The notes: generated by a model not told the origin, from the letters alone. 64,000 nucleotides of DNA from Gonapodya prolifera JEL478 (GCA_001574975.1 KQ965845.1:1-64000), one strand, 5' to 3'; shown: positions 45,624-56,277, counted from the stretch's first letter. A program made the numbers and translations.

Positions 45624-47495
45624 ATGGCACGCCCGACACCCACAGCCCTCGTTGTCCTCCTTCTCACGCTGGTGCTGCTGCCGCCGCTCGCAGTCACCGT
45701 CTCCCACGTCCTTCTCCGCGTTCTGCGCTACGTCGCATTCTCCGCTCAATCTGTCGCCGCGTCAACTTCCACTTCCCCAGACGCGCTGCACTACTTACTG
45801 GCCCAAGTACTCACGATTGCGCTGCTCGCTCCGGCGTTCGGGATCCCCCTGCCTGGCGGAGAGTGGGCTCTGGAGCTGCTCGAAGGCGCGGGCTTCGAGG
45901 TGAAGGTGGCTGATGAGCCGACCACTGCAGTCCCCGCAATTGCGCCAGCAAGGGAACCAGCTCTGGCGAGCGAGGAGGGAGCGGCCGGTGGGGCTGGTGA
46001 AGGCGCAGAAGAGGAAATCGAGGTGGTAGACGAGACTCCCGATGAAAAGCGAAAGCGAGAGCTGTAAGTTCGACTCTTCTTCCATCATTCCATCATTGAA
46101 GGGAAGTGACTGATCTTTTGACACCCGCACTGCTTCCCTGTCTCCACTCAGCCTCGCGACAGTCGCTCAACACAAAGCGAACCTCCTCGCCATCCTCGAC
46201 CGACCTGTCTCCGAACACGAGCACGAAGACGACACCTGGCAGCTGGTTGCCGATGTGGATAAGGGCGAGGGGAAACCCAGGGTGAAGGTGTTTAAGAATC
46301 GCAATGCCGAGTGGAACTTCAAGGTGTGTTCCACTGCAGTTCTATTCCGTCCCCGAGACTCATATATACTCTTGCTGTCGCCAGCTGTTCGCCGAAATGA
46401 CCACACCCCTCAACCCTTCGTTCGACTACGCCCTCGACGTTAAAAATAGGACAGAGTTCGACAAGGAGATGACCGAATCCGGCCGCGTCGTCGAAGAACT
46501 CGACCGCTACACCCGTATCGACGTGAGTGGCAATATGTAATTCACATGCCGACCGTGCGCGTTGCCGCTGTAATGTGGAGGCGGAGACGGAGCTTCGTCC
46601 GTGTCATACCAATCATTCGATTTTGCTTACCCCAACCCCGCCAGTACTTCCGCACCAAAGCCATGTTCCCCACCTCTGCCCGAGACGCTGTCGTCCTCGC
46701 ACACAACGCCATCCTCCCACCTCGCGACTCCTCCTCCCACTCGCGGTACCTCCAACTCACCCTCTCATGCACACACCCCTCTCTTCCCCCACAAAAGGGC
46801 ATCGTGCGGATGCAGCTCGGTGTGGGTGGGGGGATCATGGAAGTGATCGGGGATGGGACGGGAGCAAGGAAGACGAGATTGATTGCGTTGGCGGATTTGA
46901 ATCCGGGTGGGAGCGTGCCAGGGTTTTTGGCAAAGTTTATTGGTGAGTACGGGCGCTGGGGTGTCGCTCTTCCGACCCCTTGTTGCCGCCGCTCACACTC
47001 CCCACCCACCACACAGCCTCCCAAGCCGTCCCCGCCTCCTACATCGCCCTCGACGCCATCATCGCCCCCCGCGTCGCCCGGTACACCGCGCCCGACTCCA
47101 AACTCACCCTCGACACGCCCGAAGGCTCCCTCCTTCTGTCGCACAAGGCCTTCACCGCGATCGAGGCTGTATTTGACCCCGCCGCCCCGGTGCCGAAGAA
47201 AAAGATCAAGGTCAGATCCAAAGCTAACGGGGACGTCGCCAAGGGCAAGAGCAGGGACATCGGGAACGGCGGCCCGGCTGTCTCGGGGGAGGTCCCCCTT
47301 ACTCACGCCACCAACGGCACAATCCCACACGGCCCTAGCGCCGTCGGCGCCCCCGAAGGTCTCGCCAAATACGTCGCGGAGACACGTGCCGCCATCGAAT
47401 ACGCCATGCCGTTCCTCACAGTTGCGGGCATCGCTGGCGTGTGGGCGGGTGTGGGGGTTGGAGTGCGGTTGTTATTGAAGAAGTCGAGGCGGTGA
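45624..47495 (+). CDS. START-domain lipid-binding protein with membrane anchors at both ends
   Basis: 508 residues from exons 45624-46063, 46152-46323, 46385-46522, 46645-46942 and 47017-47495. The N-terminus has a hydrophobic helix (TALVVLLLTLVLLPPLAVTV, residues about 6-26) and a second weaker one. The acidic linker EEEIEVVDETPDEKRKREL leads to the START domain: VKVFKNRNAEWNFK, LFAEMTTPLNPSFDYALDV, ESGRVVEELDRYTRID, AMFPTSARDAVVLAHNAILP, KGIVRMQLGVGGGIMEVIG, LIALADLNPGGSVPGFLAKF. A Lys-rich and Gly/Ala-rich linker follows and then a C-terminal TM helix (FLTVAGIAGVWAGVGVGV) ending KKSRR. It is probably a lipid-transfer protein held at the ER or a membrane contact site. The KKSRR end could act as a retrieval signal (inference). 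Confidence 0.8.
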
Positions 47496-48420
47496 GGAGG
47501 GAGTACGAGGTGTGCGGGGATACCCGTGCGGTGGTGCACGTGCACGTGCGCGGTGGGTCGTGGGATGGGCGACTTGACGAAGATGGAGGTTACGGATGTA
47601 GTTTTGTACGTTTTGGGGTGTTTTGGGAGAGATGTGCATTTGCAGTATACGTAGTCGAGCAAGATACATTATGTATTCTTATTCGTTGGGGGCAAGATAT
47701 GCTGAATTACTTAAATACGTTTCGATAGACCATACAGGAACTCACTTTTGAGCCCAGCCAACTCAGTAGGAAGAGGGATTCGGTTTAGATGGGCACCCTT
47801 ATTTTATGTTCTTCTAAATCCAGTCACGATTTACTGTGACGATTCGTGATAACGGACGCGCTGATTAACTTTCGCTCTTCTCGTATATAGTACTTTCCTA
47901 ATATGTACATAAACCAAGAGTGCGTTCGGATATTCAGGGCGATCCAAAACCCAAAGAAATCTCCTAGCCAAGTCAGAGGGAACTTCTCGATGGGTTTCCG
48001 CAAGGGGCTAGCGAGGCCTTTACAAAATCACTTCCGATCCCGACGTGCGCCCAACCCGCTTCCCGCTTCCCTTCGCAATGCGTCTATGCGGCCCTTCCCA
48101 ATCTGGAGATCCACTTGAAATCCCACTTAGGTGGCGAAGATTGGGGAACAGTGCAGGAATATCGCAAACCACAATATGGCGAACGTCGGACCAATACACG
48201 AGTGAACGTATCAGCTGTCAGCGCCCCATATCAGTTGGCATGAGTCAGTGTTGTAATGCGAGACCTGGCGTCCACACAGCTGGGGCCAAAGATATTTTTC
48301 AGGAGGTTTGGTGCTGGTACGATTTTCTAGGTTGTTGAAATGGAGCATTTTGAGGTGGGGGAAACGTGTAAACCAACTGTTGATTTGCTGTGAAGACGGC
48401 AGGAAGTGATTCAGAAACTA
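47496..48420. other. Intergenic
   Basis: Short ORFs only. Sequence from 47900 to 48350 may be an old part of the hAT fossil that follows, but no motif proves it. Confidence 0.35.
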
Positions 48421-48424
48421 GTGC

Positions 48425-48600
48425 GTAAGTTCCTGTGTATCCTAGGAACAAGTGCACTGGCAGAGTGTGTGTTCAGTGGAGCAAGGAGGGTTGTAGCAGA
48501 CAACCGTGCGCTCTTACCCCTGCAACCATTAGAGATACAATGTTAGCTAAGTATTGGAAGAGAGACTCCCCAAATATAGCTGTTAAAGACTACGAATAGT
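48425..48600 (+). mobile_element. hAT transposase C-terminal dimerisation fragment
   Basis: Translations in two adjoining frames give LGTSALAECVFSGARRVVAD and then ATIRDTMLAKYWKRD, the end of a hAT transposase (the TSA.SE..FS.A dimerisation motif and the following helix). One frame change separates them. It is on the plus strand, opposite to the remnant at 34 kb and from a different part of the protein, so the two are not one insertion. No terminal repeats are found. Confidence 0.55.
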
Positions 48601-48809
48601 ATAACGAATAGATTCCGCAAAGTCCGCCACCAAAGACAGCGAACGACCCAATAGGGGCGGGTAGCGGATAACCATTTAGCCGGATTTATCCGGTGGGTTG
48701 CCGAGCGAGTTGGGAGCAGCCCTCGGACGAGGCAAGCAAGTTACGAGTTACGATTCATATTAGTGAGCAAGCTACGAGTTTGCATTTTTACTTGCTCAAC
48801 TCGCTCATG

Positions 48810-49052
48810 AGTAGCCTTATACCTGGTCGAAGTAGGGAGTGCAGAAAACTGTACAAAAAATACAAGCGTGTATGCGGCCAGCTACCTGAGACAGGCTTCA
48901 ATCCAATGGGGCTAGAATGTCCATTGCATGGCACCCACCCAGATGAAATGTTCCATATGGGAGATGAATGCATAAGGCTCCGAGAACAGCATAGAGACGA
49001 ATGTGTGTGTCCTGACAAACAAGATGTTGGACATGCGCAACAAATCAAGTGA
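48810..49052 (+). CDS. Small Cys/His-rich ORF, unrecognised
   Basis: Part of a 119-codon ORF (48693-49052). The coding-like part begins about MSSLIPGRSRECRKLYKK and has regularly placed Cys: RVCGQLPE, GLECPLHGTHPDEMFHMGDE, CIRLREQHRDECVCPDKQD, GH. It resembles a small metal-binding domain but I cannot name it. It ends 80 nt before the point where the truncated SDR copy (49134) breaks off, so it may belong to an element that cut that gene. Whether it is expressed is unknown. Confidence 0.3.
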   Translation, partial: SSLIPGRSRECRKLYKKYKRVCGQLPETGFNPMGLECPLHGTHPDEMFHMGDECIRLREQHRDECVCPDKQDVGHAQQIK

Positions 49053-49133
49053 ATTGGCATCTGCAAGAAACACTGGAAGGACTGCTCCTTGTCCAATCAG
49101 GAATGCACTGTGAAGCCACTTGAAGGCATTTTC

Positions 49134-49473
49134 CTGTGAGCCGCACAACCTCGGCGATGGCAGCTTTGGTCTTATCCGGATTCCGTCCAACGCACACCAC
49201 ATGGGCGCCGTTTTTTGCTCTGGGAGAAAAGCCGTTGACGAGTGAGCGACGGGGTGCGCCACGTCCGCGAAGAATGCGTAAGAACTTACAGAGCGGTAAG
49301 GGTCGCTTTCCCGATTCCCGTTGATGCTCCAGTGATGATGGCGACCTGACCTGTCAAGTCCTACCACAAAGGATGATGGGATTTCTCCAGACGAGCGGAG
49401 ATTTTGGTCAGGTACGAACAGGAACATCGTCGTATTTGAACTTCACGGGTCGCGATGCGAAGAGCAATGCCAT
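49134..49473 (-). pseudogene. Short-chain dehydrogenase copy C, N-terminal exons only
   Basis: Minus strand exons 49420-49473, 49290-49360 and 49134-49219 correspond one to one, with equal lengths (54, 71, 86 nt), to the first three exons of SDR copy B at 54505-54865. They encode MALLFASRPVKFKYDDVP, DLTGQVAIITGASTGIGKAT (Rossmann TGxxxGIG motif) and NGAHVVCVGRNPDKTKAAIA. Past CTCACAG at 49134 no SDR sequence follows and the donor GT is gone (GGAAAATG). The catalytic half is absent from the next 1 kb, so this is a truncated duplicate. Confidence 0.7.
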
Positions 49474-49716
49474 CGTTTGGATGAGCGGCAGCCCGGTCAA
49501 GATGTTTTGGAACACGGGCGCTAGTGACCTTTTCACCCAAATTCTCCCGCCCATTCTACCGGATTCGCTTATCAAATTCAATCATGCATCTCTTATTTTG
49601 TCTGTGGAGACAAATTCAATATGACGGAGGACACAGCACAGTATATATATCTGATCCCTATAAATTCCTTTCGCTCCAAAAGTTTGGATTCCCGCTTTCG
49701 CTTAGAAGCTTATCAA

Positions 49717-50665
49717 TTACGCCGCAGACGCAGTCTCGGTCGCAGTCGCAAGTGCCTCCTCTCTTTGCTCGGCTGGAAGCAACGGCGCTCGCACTGCTGT
49801 GAGCTCGGCCGTTGCATTTCTTTTCGGCTGTTGGGCAAAATGATCAGCAATCATTGGCATCAGCCCATACGCCGTGTTCACAACGGCCATTGCGTCACCG
49901 AGTGACCAAGCATACGAGGACTGAGGTTCCCCATCAAGTGCGGTGACCACTTCCCAAGCGATTCCGGTGGCAAGGCAGCCACCAGCCACATAAGCGAGAA
50001 CAAAACTACCAAGTTTCTCGTTGACTGTCTTTCGGAGAAAAAATGCCTTGAAAAAAATAAATTGGCCTGGTATTGAGAAGGCAAATAAAATTGATCTGAG
50101 GGCAATTTTGTCGGCACCGCCCATTCCGCAATGATTTTGAACAGTGTGTTTCAAAAGTATAGCCGAAAGCCAGATATTGGGGACAACAAGACAGAGCCAG
50201 GCAATTCCCTATGCCATAAAATTGGACAATAAGATAGTAGAACTTCCGACCTTGAATACAGTCATTGCAAACCTGCATTCTGCGAAAGCGAAGCGGAATT
50301 TCGTGCTTTGTGGGGAAAACAGCGAGTATAAGCGGGTAATACGATAAGAAGCTGAGATTTATTCCATCAACAATTTGGACCCAGGGGATTCCGTCGTTTG
50401 CCTTGAGTTGTCCAATAAGCACAGTGAAACTGAGGGGAATCGATAGGGCTGCCACATTGAGAGCCAAGTCCTAAAAGTGAGGCGTGCGTCTGTAGTGTGA
50501 GACGAGGATTGCGACGGCCTGGATGTAAACCATGAGGCGAATGCCGATTCCGTTGATATTCCAGTCGTGCTCGCGACTGCATTGGATGCCTTCTTGAGCC
50601 GAAACAGGATTAACATTACAGAGGAAAGTCAGCGCAAAGACAGCGAAGAGGGCCAAGGGAGCCAT
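49717..50665 (-). CDS. Small multipass membrane protein, fungal family of unknown function
   Basis: Starts at ATG 50665 with a clear signal peptide (MAPLALFAVFALTFLCNV, cleavage near SAQEG). After it comes HDWNINGIGIRLMVYIQAVA, a pattern (N-x-N/D-I-x-GIG-x-R-x-x-Y-x-Q) I recognise from uncharacterised fungal plasma-membrane proteins. Further exons are 50273-50470 (LALNVAALSIPLSFTVLIG, SFLSYYPLILAVF) and 49717-50208 (AWLCLVVPNIWLSAILLK, LRSILFAFSIPGQFIFFKAF, LAYVAGGCLATGIAW), so about seven helices. Between exons 1 and 2 the frame is open except for a TAG at 50471-50473. Either a very short intron (about 33 nt, GTCTCA...TTTTAG) is removed or the gene is stopped there. Confidence 0.55.
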
Positions 50666-51318
50666 GGACCGACGATTGTTGCACTGAATTAACGGTAGTG
50701 TTGAGGGGAAGGCCAACCAGTGGAAGCAATCACCACAGCAACGCACGATCTCCACCTGTCCTGGACGTGACGCGTTGACGTCTGCGTGGAGGGTTTCCTC
50801 TTCGTTCCAGCGGCCAATCGAGCAAGTTCCGTGGCCACAAGATTGTTCCACCAAAAACTATTGGCGTTAGCGGCACATGAAATCGGATCGAGAAAGATTA
50901 CAAGGTTACAAAGTGACCCAAGATGCCGTTCCATTCCTTACCCGCGGTGCTTTTGAGGGCAGCGACCGGGTGAAGGGAACGCCCTACAAAATACCACCCT
51001 TTGTCAGTTGCTTTATGGAGGAGATTCCCGGAAGAAGAAAGTCGTTGCGGAGACGTGGCGCCACAGGCCAAAAATGAAAAGGGGGTCATGACAGGGTCTT
51101 GGGGATGAGGGGATGCGGAGAAGGGCATGGTACATTTCGTGGACATGCATCTGGTACCTGAGCTAGCTTTGAAGCACCAGAAGCTGCAAAATGAGATATT
51201 CATTCCATGCGATACTAAGCACATGTGCTCCGTACCTATGGATTATACTCTTCACTCAGATACATGATGAGCTATTGACCGCCTTCAGACACAAAACTCT
51301 CGAGGAACTTAAATTTGC
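50666..51318. other. Intergenic
   Basis: No supported gene; ORFs on both strands lack recognisable sequence. Confidence 0.35.
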
Positions 51319-52243
51319 TTACATGGCCAGCTTCTCCTTCAAAACACTCTCGGTCCACTCCCACACCCTCTTTCTGAACGCTTCGTCGCCAGCCTTTGCG
51401 TGCACCTCGGACGGCCTCGACGTGCGCGCTTGATCCCAGTAAATTGGCCCTTGATATTGTTTGCCTGGCGGCGGTCGGCGCCGGAGAGACATGTGTGCAT
51501 AAGTGAGGATGTCGATCGTGGAACCATATGGCGAAAGCTTACCACGACGTCGGGAGAAGTCGCCAAGTACACCGAGCTCATTGCGCCTTGTTCAGGGGTG
51601 AGGAGCAACATCTGAATTAGGCAGTAAGTGAGACGAATATGTGGTGATCATCGGACGTACTAATGGTATTCGTATCGCACCTTTGTTATGGCATTGTATG
51701 CCCCGGCGAGGAACGATGGAACGGAGTACCGGGACAGTTCAGTTTGACCCCAGGGTGTAAAGAACTGGCCATAGGTTTCAACGTAATTTGTCGTGAGATG
51801 CAGCATTGAGCGTGCAAACACGTAAAGACATCAACTGACTTGCAGCAAATTTTCACATCTTTCCCGTGCTTCTCTTCGAGTCGTCGTTGGAGTTCCTTCA
51901 TTGTGACGATGTTCGCCAGTTTCGTTTCCCCTATGCCAAAAAATGTGGCGCATTTATCTCGAAATTCAAGACGTAACGTCGAGATCTGTCACTCACCGTA
52001 TCGAATCCATGCTTTGTACAATTTCTCGTCGTTTAGTTTGTCAGGAATGATGCCCTCTTGCAGCGCCCATGTATGCACTGCAGATGAGACAGCGACGACG
52101 CGAACAGGGTGGCCACTAAAAGCGGTTTGATCTATCATGGGCAGAAGACGCTCTGTAAACAAGAAATGAGCAAAGTGGTTGCTTTTTCGAGGAGTTCGTG
52201 TGTCAATAATGTAGCTTTAAAAGACTTTTCTTAAAAAGCTCAC

Positions 52244-52248
52244 GTTGC
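52244..52248 (-). other. Putative 5-nt microexon (GCAAC) of SDR copy B
   Basis: On the minus strand GCAAC is flanked by CACCAG upstream and GTGAGC downstream. The introns on its two sides would be about 59 and 62 nt, the local norm. Without it the flanking exons (ending EKQF in phase 0 and starting with C AAC CAC) do not join; with it they read QFATNHFAHFL, which is the SDR consensus at this place. Confidence 0.6.
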
Positions 52249-52639
52249 CTGGTGATTGAGAGCTGTGTTGAGTCGCTGGTGGGTGATTGATCGCCTTACA
52301 AACTCACAAATTGTTTCTCGATTCCGTCATTTGAAACTTCAAACTGCGGAAGCGCCATGATACCCGCGTTGAGTATCAGCATGTGGATCGGTAGTCCTCT
52401 TTCCAGGAACGGCTTTGCTGCTTTATCCACAGACTTGAGGACATTCAAATCAGCTTCGATGTAGTCCACCTTTCACAAAGGTCGTTAGAATCGATTCCGG
52501 CCGCGCTATTCGTGGAGACAGCTTGGGCAGGCACCTTCTCGTTTTCAAGATAATGAGTATCGAGCAGTGATAGTTGCTTCGATTCCCGTACACTCCTTTG
52601 AAACGGGTGAGCGGTCCCGTTGACTGAACAGTGGCAGGT

Positions 52640-54480
52640 CCGTCTCCTCCATCGTGTCCAGCAAACATAATAGGCAAGGGAAAGGCGAGAGAGAGTGGAG
52701 GGCCTCCAATTATAGAGGAACATAAGACTCACCTGTGGAGGGGGTTCATCGTCATAATCCATGGGAAAAGCGTCATATCCGCGATGTGGTGGGGGATTCG
52801 CCATGTGGGAGGACGGAAAAGTCGGACGAGGCCTAAAGGATTGGGAGGCAGGGGCGTGCGATTTTGAAACACAGTGGCACACGAAAAAAACAAGCCCAGA
52901 GAAAAAAGAGTAAGAGTAAGAATATGTATTAGAGCAGCTATGAGCATGCAGATAGGATGGTTTTGATGAGAAGGTTGGCATGACGTCGGCTGGGAAACCT
53001 GCGACGCATCTCAGAGTGTAGGAAGAAAGCGCGGCAGAGAGCGATCTTAACCCAAGTGATGGGGTAGAGTCGAGAAGAGGTGACGTAATGGGCAAGGCGA
53101 GAAACAGTGGTGAGGAAATAGCTTTCGTCGGAGATGAGTCGGGCAAAAATGAGGAAGCGTGATCGAAGTGTGTTGATATAGTGAAAACGGCACAAGCAGT
53201 TGTATTGGGATGTCGGGTAGAAGTGGTATTGGAAAGGGGAAGAAGTCCTTCTTGGAATAGGGACGGAAAGAGACAGTTTTGGTGAAGGGGTAAATAAGAA
53301 TTCGGTACTCAAGGTAAGGTGCGTTTCCCTCAAGTGCAGAGCTGCGTTGCAAAAGTATGCCAACTTCGGAGAAGAAGGGAATGAGAGATTGCTCAATCCA
53401 AGAAGCATGCAAAGAGCCGATAACTGTCACGTCATCAGCAAAGCGGAAGTAGGAGCGAGAAAGGAGAGGTATGATGCGTAGAGCGAAATGAAAGCGTTCA
53501 GTTCGCAGTAGAGCATAAAGTTTGCGAGGATGGGAGAGGAGTGTTGGCCCATCGGAATGCCTCTTGTTTGATGAAAAATATATTGCCCAGTAGTAACCAG
53601 GACAGTGGAGAGAATGGTGGAGAGAGTGTTGAGAGCTTTTATGGTGCCGTACATATAGCCGATACTTCGACTGACGGGTGGTTGTGGTGCGCCAAGAGTG
53701 GCGATTTTGGACGGACATAGGAGTCCAGTGCGTCACCTAAATCTTCGACGTGAATTTTGATTTGAGGACGGACATAGAAGTTGAATGTGTCACCTAGCTT
53801 GGCAATGTGAGCGTCGCGAACGTAGAACCCAGAAGATTGGGCGTCGGTAAAGCAGAGGTGAGTGTAGAGAATTGGGCAGACGAAAGCCCATTTGCTCCGG
53901 ACTTTGTCGACGGGAACGATTGCCCAGTTCTGCTGCAGTTGAGAGAGCGCAGTGCGGATTTGTTGAAGTTCGGCGGCAGAGAAATCGAGGGGATGAGGGA
54001 AGAAGAGCGCAGATTTTCGTTGGAGATGTCGTTATAGGTCCCGGCGCCAGCGATAAAGATCGCGCATATCGATATCGGGATGTTTCATTTGAATATACGA
54101 GAAGGTTGCTTGAATGGAGCATTGATTTCGCCGATTGCATGTGGCGGAAGCAGAAGTGGGGAAGTGTGTCGCGGGAGAATGGGAGAAGAATCGTCGGAGA
54201 AGGGGGTCAGCAATGACGGAAGGGTCGATGGTGGCGATGTGGGATCCAGCAGTGGCGAGGAATCGTTTCGGGCGCAGACGAGCATAGACAAGCCAGAGTA
54301 GGATGAATATCGTGCCAAGTTGTAATATCATGCGATTGGAGAACGGAACGGTGGTGGAAAGTTGTGGTGCCAATTGGAGGAGGAAAACTAATGTAGAAGT
54401 CGAAGGAATGGTGGAGGGGAGGACGATGGTCGTGAAGATAAGATTTAGACAGAGATAGTAGGAAGGCAAGAAGCCGTGAC
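52640..54480 (-). mobile_element. Reverse-transcriptase retroelement fossil
   Basis: Minus strand, lying in the gap between exons 3 and 4 of SDR copy B. It shows RT signatures GIPMGQHSSPILANF and YFRFADDV, followed by a tail block recalling KRDDFxFPI-type retroelement RTs. No integrase, protease or LTRs are seen, so a non-LTR or Penelope-like origin is more likely than an LTR one; the family is not settled. The element is broken, with several breaks, and its ends are not defined. Its place inside an SDR intron suggests it came after the SDR duplications. A short open piece at 52730-52800 encoding MANPPPHRGYDAFPMD ends at a GTGAGT and may or may not belong to it. Confidence 0.55.
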
Positions 54481-54865
54481 GTGCATATGATATGAAAGGG
54501 GAACCTGTGAGCACCACAACTTCCGCGATGGCAGTTTTTGTCTTGTCCGGGTTTCGACCAACGCATACAACATGGGCGCCCTTTTTTGCACTTCGAAGAA
54601 ATGGCGTTGACGAATGAGCTACGGTTTGCGCCACCTCCGCGAAGAGCACAGACGTCAGAACTCACAGAGCGGTGAGGGTCGCTTTCCCGATTCCCGTCGA
54701 CGCTCCAGTGACAACGGCAACCTGTCCTGTCAAGTCCTACCATAAACGATCGATATGAGTTCGCGAACTGGACAGGATTACAACGAAAGGGAGCGAAAGA
54801 GAGCAACATACCGCAACATCGTCGCATTTGAACGTGACAGGCCGCGATGCGAAGAAGGATGCCAT

Positions 54866-55132
54866 CTCCTTGATAATGCGAGAGCCTGGTGGTGAGAGTA
54901 TTCATGCAGCCGAGCTGGTCGCGCTGTCATGGTTGCGTCGAAATTGGTTTGAGTTCGCAAAAACTCGATGTCCCATCCTCCTAATCACACCCTCAGATTT
55001 CGAACACTTAAGTTCGCCAGTTTTTGCCTGGAGTGTGCTCTGACCATGATGAAAGAGGTACACGTCCAGACATGAGCTATGATCCATTCCAATACGCATA
55101 TAACCTAAACTCCGGAACCTGAAATAACATTA
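54866..55132. other. Spacer between SDR copies A and B
   Basis: No gene; carries the presumed promoter of copy B. Confidence 0.35.
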
Positions 55133-55812
55133 TTAAACCGCCACCTTTTCCTTCAAAACACTTTCAGTCCACTCCCACACCCTTTTCCGAAACGCTCCGT
55201 CATTCACCATCGCGTGGACCTCGGACGGTCTCGATGTGCGCGCTTGGTCCCAGTAATACTGGCCGCGGATGTTGTTCGCCTGGGATGGGCGGGGGGAGGG
55301 ATGCGTGATTGTAAGTGGCGAGTAATACGGAGCCGCGGAGACACCGGCCTATCACGACGTCCGGAGAAGTCGCCAAGTACACGGAGGATATGGCGCCTTG
55401 CTCGGGTGTGAGGAGTATCATCTGCATAAATTGAGGAACGACGAATGTATGGGACATGAGAGCGTACGCCGTTTGGGCCGCACACCTTGGTAAGGGCATT
55501 GAGTGATCCGGCGAGAAACGATGGAATAGAGTATCGCGACAGCTCGGTGTGAACGACGCCAGGGTGGAATGAACTGGGCGGTAGGGGATTTTGACATTCA
55601 TTTTGAGCTTTAAGCATGAGTAGGTCACCCACTTGCAGTAAATTTTCACATCTTTCCCGTGCTTTTGTTCCAGACGCCTTTGAAGCTCCTGCATGGTGAC
55701 GATGTTCGCCCCGGATGAGACAGCGACGACGCGGACTGGCTGGCCTGCGAGGGCGGTCTTCTCTATCACGGGGAGCAGACGCTCTGTCAGCAGGAAGTGA
55801 GCAAAGTGGTTG
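55133..55812 (-). pseudogene. Short-chain dehydrogenase copy A, C-terminal exons only, catalytic site deleted
   Basis: Exons 55633-55812, 55486-55573, about 55354-55421 and 55133-55290 match the last exons of copy B: NHFAHFLLTERLLPVIEKTA, VVAVSSG, then directly ANIVTMQELQRRLEQKHGK. Copy B has about 34 residues at that joint, including the active-site YGETK; here they are missing, so Tyr and Lys are gone. The later part is in better shape than in B: SFHPGVVHTELSRYSIPSFL, LTPEQGAISSVYLATSPDV, NNIRGQYYWDQARTSRPSEV and an intact end. No Rossmann N-terminal exons lie upstream. A and B are therefore broken in complementary ways. Confidence 0.65.
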
Positions 55813-55968
55813 CTTTTTGGAAGAGGTAGTGTGTCATTTGTCAATGGCGATGGTGGAGGGTTCACGTTAAGCTTCGAGCACTGATGTGTACTTCCGCGCT
55901 TTGGGACATTGCAGGCTTTGAAGCGCTCTGTGCAATGAATGTTGTAAATCCAGGCATTCAATTGAGCA
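55813..55968. other. Spacer
   Basis: Nothing recognised between the SDR copy A exons and the ORF at 55969. Confidence 0.3.
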
Positions 55969-56277
55969 TCACCAAAGAGACTCGAGATGCCTTGCAACTG
56001 GTAACTCCATACCGTCTTTGAAGATAACACGACTAACAACGTCAGCCAAGTCCCCGCGATCCTCCCCGATCTGGCCAAGAGCCGATTTCTCGAGGTTCAG
56101 TTTTACCGACACCACCGCGAGCGGGGCATGGAACAAAGCCGTCGACCATTCGAGGTGTACGGTTGGGGCATCTCCTCGGCGGGGCCGCCGCGGTTCCAGG
56201 ACCACATGAACGTTCGCCGGAATCAAGCCCCGCGGGTGAGATATCAGGCGAGCCGCGCACCGCCATCGTCGGCACAC
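55969..56277 (-). CDS. Unidentified ORF or terminal exon
   Basis: 102 codons on the minus strand with balanced composition and G/C-rich third positions: PRGLIPANVHVVLEPRRPRR, VHLEWSTALFHAPLAVVSV, SALGQIGEDRGDLADVV. It reads more like protein than the overlapping frames, but I recognise no family and find no partner exon. It may equally be chance. Confidence 0.25.
   Translation of the reverse strand: MCRRWRCAARLISHPRGLIPANVHVVLEPRRPRRGDAPTVHLEWSTALFHAPLAVVSVKLNLEKSALGQIGEDRGDLADVVSRVIFKDGMELPVARHLESLW

Larger units (their letters stand above)
51319..54865 (-). pseudogene. Short-chain dehydrogenase copy B, split by a retroelement
   Basis: SDR of the retinol-dehydrogenase/WWOX-like type. Minus-strand exons: 54812-54865 (MASFFASRPVTFKCDDVA), 54666-54736 (DLTGQVAVVTGASTGIGKAT), 54505-54590 (KGAHVVCVGRNPDKTKTAIA), a 2 kb gap with a reverse-transcriptase fossil, then 52308-52469 (VDYIEADLNVL, LILNAGIMALPQFEV), a 5-nt microexon 52244-52248, 51997-52181 (TNHFAHFLFTERLLP, VVAVSSAVH), 51840-51930 (RYGETKLANIV, catalytic YxxxK), then HPG exon, 51543-51611 (LTPEQGAMSSVYLATSPDVV) and 51319-51464. 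Exons 3 and 4 do not meet in phase, so an exon may have been lost at the insertion. Single bases are missing near 51765 (after HPGV) and 51430. The copy is probably dead. Confidence 0.7.

Noticed and set aside
46542-47478. Long ORFs of 262 and 310 codons on both strands over the START gene
   Set aside because: They are frame shadows of G/C-rich START exons; they are proline- and serine-heavy and have no motif.
52445-53146. 233-codon minus-strand ORF between SDR exons as a host gene
   Set aside because: Ser/Thr/Pro-rich and adjoining the retroelement fossil. I cannot tell it from element-derived or random sequence; only the short MANPPPHRG piece looked exon-like.
55200-56078. 292-codon minus-strand ORF starting MARSGRIAGTW
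   Set aside because: It runs through SDR copy A introns; only the NHFAHFL to KIYC part is SDR. The rest is intron and upstream sequence that happens to be open.
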